10,558 nt of DNA from Planctomycetia bacterium (GTDB lineage Bacteria > Planctomycetota > Phycisphaerae > Phycisphaerales > SM1A02), in the NCBI GenBank assembly GCA_009936695.1, contig JAACEA010000284.1:1-10558 (forward strand). The letters run 5' to 3'. The stretch's first letter is position 1, and each line of letters begins with the position of its first letter. This document shows positions 5,565 through 10,558 of this stretch, in pieces. The notes below the pieces were generated by a model. It saw only the letters and a program-made list of their open reading frames with translations, was not told the origin of the DNA and ran no database searches. The position numbers and the translations under genes were made by a program.

Positions 5565-8500
5565 ATGGTCGAGGTCAATCGAATACATGCCATCGTGGTT
5601 GCGAGCATCCTCGCGCCGACCCTCCTCCTCGGCCTGGCCTCGGACGACGCTTCGTCGCCCACCACGCCGATCGATACCGCCGAGTCGGGAGATTCCCTTC
5701 GCTACGGGCGCGACATCCGTCCGATCCTTTCGGATCGGTGTTTCCTCTGCCACGGACCGGACGCCGCGACCCAGATGGCGGACCTCCGACTCGACTCCTT
5801 CGCCGATGCGACCCGCGAAGTCGACGGCCTGGCCGCGATCGTTCCGGGTGATCCCGAAGCGTCTCTCCTGTTCGAGCGGATCACCACCGATGATCCACAC
5901 GACGTCATGCCGCCTCCCAAGAGCGGGAAGCGGGCGATCACGGACGACGAGATCGACCTGATCCGTCGCTGGATCGAGGCGGGCGCCGAATACGAGCCGC
6001 ACTGGGCGTTCGAACCCCTGCTCGCCCCCGCCGTTCCCGCCGGGATCGAAGACGACTGGAGCCGGAACGACATCGACCGGTTCATCAGCCGCCGACTCGA
6101 TCGCGCCGGCATGACGCCGGCCCCGGAGGCGGACCGCGAGACACTCGCCCGCCGACTCTTCCTCGACGTCACCGGCCTTCCACCGACCCCCGACGAACTC
6201 GATGGGTTCCTCTCGGACCGGTCCCCCGATGCCTACGAACGCCTCGTCGACCGCGTGCTCACCGAGGAGCCGTATCGCACCCGCCTTGCCGAACGGATGG
6301 CGACTCCCTGGCTCGACCTCGCCCGCTATGCGGACACCAGCGGCATCCACATGGATGCGGGCCGCCAGATCTGGCCCTATCGCGACTGGGTCCTCGAGGC
6401 CTTCCGCTCCAACATGCCGTTCGATCGGTTCACGGTCGACCAACTCGCCGGCGACCTCCTGCCGGACCCGACCATCGAACAGTTGATCGCGAGCGGGTTC
6501 CATCGGAACCACGTGACGAGCGATGAAGGTGGCGCGATCGCCGACGAATATCTTCTCGAATACGCGGTGGATCGGGTCGAGACGACCGGCGCGGTGTGGC
6601 TCGGACTCACCGTCGGGTGCGCCCGGTGTCACGATCACAAGTTCGACCCGATCTCGCAGCAGGACTTCTACAACCTCATCGCGTTCTTCAACAACGTGGA
6701 GCAGCCGGGGATCTACACCCAGGTCCCCGACTCGAACCGTGCATTCGAGCCGGCCCTCGAGATTCCGCGCGAAGAGGACGCGGAACGAATCGCCACGATC
6801 GCCGCGAAGATCGCGACCCTCGAATCGGAACGTTCGACACCCACGCCGGAGGAGCAGGCGGCCGTCGACGACTATCTCGCCGGCCTGGGTTCCGGAGGCG
6901 GTTTCGGGTGGACGTCCGCCGCACCGGTCCGGGCGGACAGCCGCGATGGCGCGACGATGGAACTTCTCGATGACGGAAGCGTGCTCGCCACCGGAACGAA
7001 CCCCGCCGACGACGAAGTCACCGTCTCCTATCTCCTCGATGGCGGTCGACACGACGCCATCCTCGTCGAAGCCCTCCCGCACGAGTCCCTGCCGGGCAAC
7101 GGCACCGGCCGAGCGCCGAACGGCAACTCGATCCTGTCCGGCATCACCGTCGAAGCGGTCTCGACCGCGGATCCGTCCCGACGAGTCGACGTCCCGCTCA
7201 CCTGGGCGTGGGCCGATCACGAGCAGCCGGACGGCGACTTCCGAATCACCAACGCACTTCGTCCCGACGATGGACGGGTCTGGGCCGCCCAGTCGCACGG
7301 CATTCCCGGTCGCCGGACGTTCGTCTTCCTCGCCGCGGAACCGTTCGGATTCGAAGGTGGCACCGAGCTCATCGTGCGGTACGGCTTCGACTCGCGCTAC
7401 GACAAGCACGCGATCGGCCGCACCCGCCTGCAGGTCGGCTCCGCCGACGCCTCGATTCGCACGTCCCTTCCCGTGGCGAGCACCGACTGGTACATCGTCG
7501 GCCCCTATCCCACCACCACCGGCGAGGAGGCGTACAACACCGCCTACGGCCCGGAAGGCTCCGGCCCCCTCGCGTTCGGGACGAAGTACCGGGATCTCGC
7601 GTGGCGACATGCACCCGGGGTGGTCGACGGCCGGAACGTCACCCTCGCCCAGGGCATCGGTGCGGAGTACGTCGGCCGCGAGATCTACAGTCCCACCGCA
7701 CGAAACCTGTCCGTCTCGCTCGGTTCGGACGACGGCATCCAGGTCTTCCGAAACGGCGAGAAGATCTTCGACCGCCGCGTGAACCGTGGCGTCGCTCCAG
7801 ACCAGGATCGGATTCAGGTCCCGTTGATCGCCGGCCTGAACACGCTGGTGCTCAAGATCGTCAACACCGGCGGCGCCGGCGGCATGTACTTCCGGGTCGA
7901 CCCGCCCGAATCCGAACTGCCGTCGACCGCGGTGGCGCTCCTGCTTCCCGCGTCGAGCGTCCGCCCCCCGGCCCTCGCATCCGCGAACGAGTCGATCCGG
8001 GTCCGACGATCGCCTCGCTACCGGCGGCTCAACGAGGAGATCGGCGCCCTCAACGCCGAACGCACGAAGCTCGTCGAGGACGTTCCGAAGACCATGATCA
8101 TGCAGGAGCGGAAGACCCCGCGTGACACCTACGTGATGATGCGGGGGCTGTACGACCAGCCCGATCGCGACCGCCCCGCCTCACGGGCGATCCCCTCGGT
8201 GCTCGGGTCGCTTCCCACCGACGTGGAGAACCCGGATCGCCTCGACTTCGCCCGCTGGATCGTCAGTGACGACAATCCGCTCACCGCACGGGTCGAGGCG
8301 AACCGGGTCTGGGCGATGTTCTTCGGGCGAGGACTCGTCGAGAGCGTCGAGGACTTCGGCTACCAGGGCGCGTGGCCCTCGCATCCGGAACTGCTCGACC
8401 ACCTGGCCGCGACGTTCCGGGACGGCGACTGGGATCGACTCGCCCTGATCCGCAGGATCCTGACCTCCGCCACCTACCGGCAGTCGGCCCGGCGAAACCC

Positions 8501-9182
8501 GCGATCGCTCGAGATCGACTTCGACAACGTGCTGCTCTCCTCGTTCCCGCGTCAGCGTCTCTCCGCGGAACAGATCCGCGATCAGGCGCTGTTCGCCTCC
8601 GGCCTGCTCGTCGAACGATTCGGCGGCCCGAGCGTGAAGCCCTACCAGCCGGAAGGCCTCTGGCGGGAGGTCGCGATGCTCCAGTCCAACACCCGGAACT
8701 ACGAACAGGGATACGGCGACGACCTGTACCGCCGCAGCGTCTACACCTACTGGAAGCGGGCATCCCCCCCGCCGTCGATGCTCGCGCTCGACGCCCCGAC
8801 CCGGGAATACTGCTCGACCCGTCGACTGACCACCAACACCCCGCTCCAGGCGCTCGTCCTCTGGAACGATCCCCAGTTCGTGGAGGCCGCGAAACTGCTC
8901 GCGGCGACGGTCATCGAACGCGAAGCGACGGACGAGGCGAGATTCGATCTGCTCTTCCGGATCACGACCGCGTCGCCGCCCTCGGACGCGATCCGCGCGA
9001 CCCTCCGCGACACCATCGCTCGCTACCGGAATCGGTACCAGAACGCCCCCGAGGACGCCGCGGCACTGATCGCGGTCGGCGAGGCGATGCCCCCCGACGA
9101 CCTCGATCCCGCCGAACTCGCGGCGTGGACCATGCTCGCCAACGCCGTGCTCTGCTCGGACGCCGCCATCGTCAAGGACTGA
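5565..9182 (+). CDS. Planctomycete cytochrome c (PSCyt1)-DUF1549-DUF1553 multidomain protein
   Basis: A 1205-residue exported protein of the planctomycete PSCyt/PSD architecture. Residues 1-25 form a signal-like hydrophobic stretch. The PSCyt1 cytochrome domain covers about 46-145, with heme motif CFLCH at 59-63 and MPPP at 115-118 (a possible axial Met at 115). DUF1549 (about 167-385) contains LFLDVTGLPPTPDEL at 198-212, WLDLARYADTSG at 249-260 and a second heme-type motif CARCH at 352-356 followed by DHKFDPI. Two beta-rich inserts follow: 445-625 (with GRAPNGN at 515-521), and 640-780 with a DWYIVGPYP start and a GSDDGIQVFRNG core, resembling PA14/jelly-roll carbohydrate-associated folds. 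DUF1553 covers about 885-1120 (ANRVWAMFFGRGLVESVEDFG at 912-932, LSAEQIRDQ at 999-1007, TNTPLQALVLWNDP at 1090-1103). The activity is not established; these proteins are typically found near sulfatases and glycan-degrading enzymes, and two hemes suggest periplasmic electron transfer. The DUF1501 gene follows 16 bases later, almost certainly in the same operon. Confidence 0.93.
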   Translation: MVEVNRIHAIVVASILAPTLLLGLASDDASSPTTPIDTAESGDSLRYGRDIRPILSDRCFLCHGPDAATQMADLRLDSFADATREVDGLAAIVPGDPEASLLFERITTDDPHDVMPPPKSGKRAITDDEIDLIRRWIEAGAEYEPHWAFEPLLAPAVPAGIEDDWSRNDIDRFISRRLDRAGMTPAPEADRETLARRLFLDVTGLPPTPDELDGFLSDRSPDAYERLVDRVLTEEPYRTRLAERMATPWLDLARYADTSGIHMDAGRQIWPYRDWVLEAFRSNMPFDRFTVDQLAGDLLPDPTIEQLIASGFHRNHVTSDEGGAIADEYLLEYAVDRVETTGAVWLGLTVGCARCHDHKFDPISQQDFYNLIAFFNNVEQPGIYTQVPDSNRAFEPALEIPREEDAERIATIAAKIATLESERSTPTPEEQAAVDDYLAGLGSGGGFGWTSAAPVRADSRDGATMELLDDGSVLATGTNPADDEVTVSYLLDGGRHDAILVEALPHESLPGNGTGRAPNGNSILSGITVEAVSTADPSRRVDVPLTWAWADHEQPDGDFRITNALRPDDGRVWAAQSHGIPGRRTFVFLAAEPFGFEGGTELIVRYGFDSRYDKHAIGRTRLQVGSADASIRTSLPVASTDWYIVGPYPTTTGEEAYNTAYGPEGSGPLAFGTKYRDLAWRHAPGVVDGRNVTLAQGIGAEYVGREIYSPTARNLSVSLGSDDGIQVFRNGEKIFDRRVNRGVAPDQDRIQVPLIAGLNTLVLKIVNTGGAGGMYFRVDPPESELPSTAVALLLPASSVRPPALASANESIRVRRSPRYRRLNEEIGALNAERTKLVEDVPKTMIMQERKTPRDTYVMMRGLYDQPDRDRPASRAIPSVLGSLPTDVENPDRLDFARWIVSDDNPLTARVEANRVWAMFFGRGLVESVEDFGYQGAWPSHPELLDHLAATFRDGDWDRLALIRRILTSATYRQSARRNPRSLEIDFDNVLLSSFPRQRLSAEQIRDQALFASGLLVERFGGPSVKPYQPEGLWREVAMLQSNTRNYEQGYGDDLYRRSVYTYWKRASPPPSMLALDAPTREYCSTRRLTTNTPLQALVLWNDPQFVEAAKLLAATVIEREATDEARFDLLFRITTASPPSDAIRATLRDTIARYRNRYQNAPEDAAALIAVGEAMPPDDLDPAELAAWTMLANAVLCSDAAIVKD

Positions 9183-9185
9183 ACC

Positions 9186-9190
9186 AAGGA
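9186..9190 (+). promoter_or_regulatory. Ribosome binding site of the DUF1501 gene
   Basis: AAGGA at 9186-9190 lies two bases before ATG 9193 and eight before the in-frame ATG 9199. The second distance is the normal one, so 9199 is preferred. Confidence 0.6.
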
Positions 9191-9198
9191 CCATGCCC

Positions 9199-10558
9199 AT
9201 GTCGGATCGAGAATTCAAGGAAGGGCCCGCGGATCCGCTCGAGGGCTACCTGCGCAACCTCACCCGCCGTCGGTTCTTCGGCTCGATGGCCGGAGGGGTG
9301 CTCGGCGGCCTCGGCGCGACCGCGCTCGGCTCGCTGGTGGGTGATCGTCCCGCCTTCGCGGGAAGCCGAGTGAGCGAGGTCGACGAGATCCTCGCGTCGA
9401 TCCCGCATCACGCCCCGAAGGCGAAGCGGGTCATCTACATGCACATGGAGGGTGCGCCGAGCCAGCTCGACCTCTACGACCACAAGCCCGCGCTGCAGCA
9501 ACGATTCGACGAGGATCTCCCCGATTCGATCCGCAACGGCCAGCGGATCACCACCATGACCAGTGGTCAGGCCCGATTCCCGGTCGCGCCGACCGCCTTC
9601 AAGTTCGACCGGTACGAGAACAACGAAGACGGCGTGATGCTCTCCGAAATCCTGCCGCACACCGGCAGGATGGCGAAGGACATCTGCTTCATCCGGTCCA
9701 TGCACACCTCGGCGATCAACCACGAACCCGGCATCACCTTCTTCCAGACCGGAAGCGAGATCCCGGGACGGCCCTGCTTCGGCTCGTGGATGAGCTACGG
9801 GCTTGGAAGCATGAACAGCGATCTCCCGACCTTCGTGGTGATGATCACCCAGGGCATCGGGAACATGCAGGCGCTCTCGGCCCGTTTCTGGGGCAGCGGG
9901 TTCCTGCCGAGCGAACATCAAGGCTGCAAGCTTCGCGCCGGCCGGGACGCGGTGCTGCATCTCCGCGACCCCGACGGCGTGAGCCGCGAGGATCGGCGAC
10001 TGATGCTCGACCTGGCCGCGAAGATGAACGAGGAGGAGTTCGCCCAATCGTTGGACCCGGAGGTCCAGGCTCGAATCGCCCAGTACGAGATGGCGTATCG
10101 GATGCAGATGTCGGTGCCCGAACTCACCGACATCTCCGACGAGTCGGAAGCGACCCTCGAAATGTACGGCCCGGACGTCCGCACTCCGGGCAGCTTCGCC
10201 GCGAACTGCCTCCAGGCCCGACGTCTCTCCGAGCGGGGCGTCCGCTTCATCCAGCTCTACATGCGGGGCTGGGACCAGCATGGAAATCTCCCCGGGGAGA
10301 TCCGAGCCCAGGCGAAGGCGGTCGACCAGCCGCAGGCGGCGCTCCTGCAGGATCTCAAGCAACGCGGCATGCTCGACGACACGCTGGTGCTCTGGGCCGG
10401 TGAATTCGGGCGGACCGTCTACAGCCAGGGAAACCTCACCCGGGAGAACTACGGTCGGGACCATCATCCCCGATGCTTCACCGTCTTGCTCGCGGGGGGC
10501 GGCGTCAAACCCGCCATCTCCTACTGCAAGACCTACTACTTCTCCTACAACATCGGCG
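9199..10558 (+). CDS. DUF1501 family protein with twin-arginine signal, 3' partial
   Basis: The frame stays open to the window end (453 codons plus one base); full family members are usually somewhat longer. I prefer ATG 9199 over the in-frame ATG 9193 from the spacing to AAGGA. A twin-arginine signal is visible: LTRRRFFGSMAGG at 21-33 and a Gly/Ala/Leu helix to about 47, so export by Tat is likely. DUF1501 belongs to the alkaline-phosphatase/sulfatase-like superfamily. Recognisable family stretches are MEGAPSQLDLYDHKP at 83-97, SMHTSAINHEP at 167-177, FWGSGFLPSEHQG at 230-242, RIAQYEMAYRMQMSVPELTD at 292-311, GWDQHGN at 357-363, WAGEFGRT at 399-406 and YGRDHHPRCFT at 418-428; the Asp/His clusters are candidate metal ligands. 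The reaction is unknown. It is the operon partner of the DUF1549/DUF1553 gene, a standard planctomycete pairing. The last 15 codons deviate sharply from the family pattern and may contain sequence errors. Confidence 0.92.
   Translation, partial: MSDREFKEGPADPLEGYLRNLTRRRFFGSMAGGVLGGLGATALGSLVGDRPAFAGSRVSEVDEILASIPHHAPKAKRVIYMHMEGAPSQLDLYDHKPALQQRFDEDLPDSIRNGQRITTMTSGQARFPVAPTAFKFDRYENNEDGVMLSEILPHTGRMAKDICFIRSMHTSAINHEPGITFFQTGSEIPGRPCFGSWMSYGLGSMNSDLPTFVVMITQGIGNMQALSARFWGSGFLPSEHQGCKLRAGRDAVLHLRDPDGVSREDRRLMLDLAAKMNEEEFAQSLDPEVQARIAQYEMAYRMQMSVPELTDISDESEATLEMYGPDVRTPGSFAANCLQARRLSERGVRFIQLYMRGWDQHGNLPGEIRAQAKAVDQPQAALLQDLKQRGMLDDTLVLWAGEFGRTVYSQGNLTRENYGRDHHPRCFTVLLAGGGVKPAISYCKTYYFSYNIG

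Noticed and set aside
5103..7610. Open minus-strand frame of 835 codons
   Set aside because: It lies antisense to the start of the protease gene and much of the cytochrome/DUF1549 gene, both of which have clear family motifs. The product is an Arg/Gly/Asp-rich string with no recognisable domain, as expected from antisense frames in GC-rich DNA.
8372..9373. Open + strand frame of 333 codons bridging the DUF1549/1553 and DUF1501 genes
   Set aside because: It is out of frame with both real genes and Arg/Pro-rich. The real stop (9180-9182) and restart (9199) with a ribosome binding site explain the junction.
9172..10467. Open minus-strand frame of 431 codons opposite the DUF1501 gene
   Set aside because: It is antisense to a clear DUF1501 coding region. 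It contains only composition typical of reverse frames.
1..10558. CRISPR array, tRNA, rRNA, insertion sequence or attachment sites
   Set aside because: No spaced direct repeats, cloverleaf-like sequence, transposase or integrase motifs, or terminal inverted repeats were seen on either strand by eye.

Overview
The window reads as a piece of a high-GC genome from the Planctomycetota, most likely a Phycisphaerae/Phycisphaerales-type bacterium. The lineage signals are: a cytochrome/DUF1549/DUF1553 protein followed at once by a DUF1501 protein (a pairing characteristic of planctomycetes); a Tat-exported Gfo/Idh/MocA oxidoreductase and a DUF1080 protein; a C-terminal anchor starting VPAPSA, with a hydrophobic stretch and four arginines; and a secreted protease ending in a dockerin-like repeat of the ADLGLLLAxW type with a terminal Cys. 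Both ends cut genes, so this is probably a whole short contig. No rRNA, tRNA, CRISPR array, transposase or phage gene was found.

Layout. Positions 1-298 hold the 3' end of an exported PEP-CTERM-like protein, closed by a very clear intrinsic terminator (349-383). At 534-2298 lies a two-gene + strand unit: a Tat-signal Gfo/Idh/MocA oxidoreductase with a TTG start, and a small DUF2809 membrane protein whose start overlaps it by 8 bases. Facing it is a minus-strand DUF1080 (3-keto-disaccharide hydrolase-like) protein at 2317-3042; the two convergent stop codons sit inside one hairpin. Next on the minus strand is a 700-residue secreted M43 (pappalysin-like) metalloprotease with two repeated C-terminal modules and a dockerin-like tail (3148-5250), followed by its own terminator. 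A 314-base divergent intergenic region separates it from a + strand operon: a 1205-residue two-CXXCH cytochrome/DUF1549/DUF1553 protein (5565-9182) and, 16 bases later, a DUF1501 protein with a twin-arginine signal that runs off the end.

How the genes may work together. Nearly every product is predicted to act outside the cytoplasm. The Gfo/Idh enzyme and the DUF1080 protein could take part in oxidation and cleavage of sugars via 3-keto intermediates. The DUF1549/1553-DUF1501 pair is usually found in polysaccharide-degradation settings, though its biochemistry is not established. The metalloprotease and the PEP-CTERM protein represent two different C-terminal surface or sorting tags. I see no defence, mobile or otherwise clearly new system. 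The most notable anomaly is a G-free stretch at the extreme 3' end that replaces several normally conserved DUF1501 residues and looks like a sequence or assembly problem at a contig edge.
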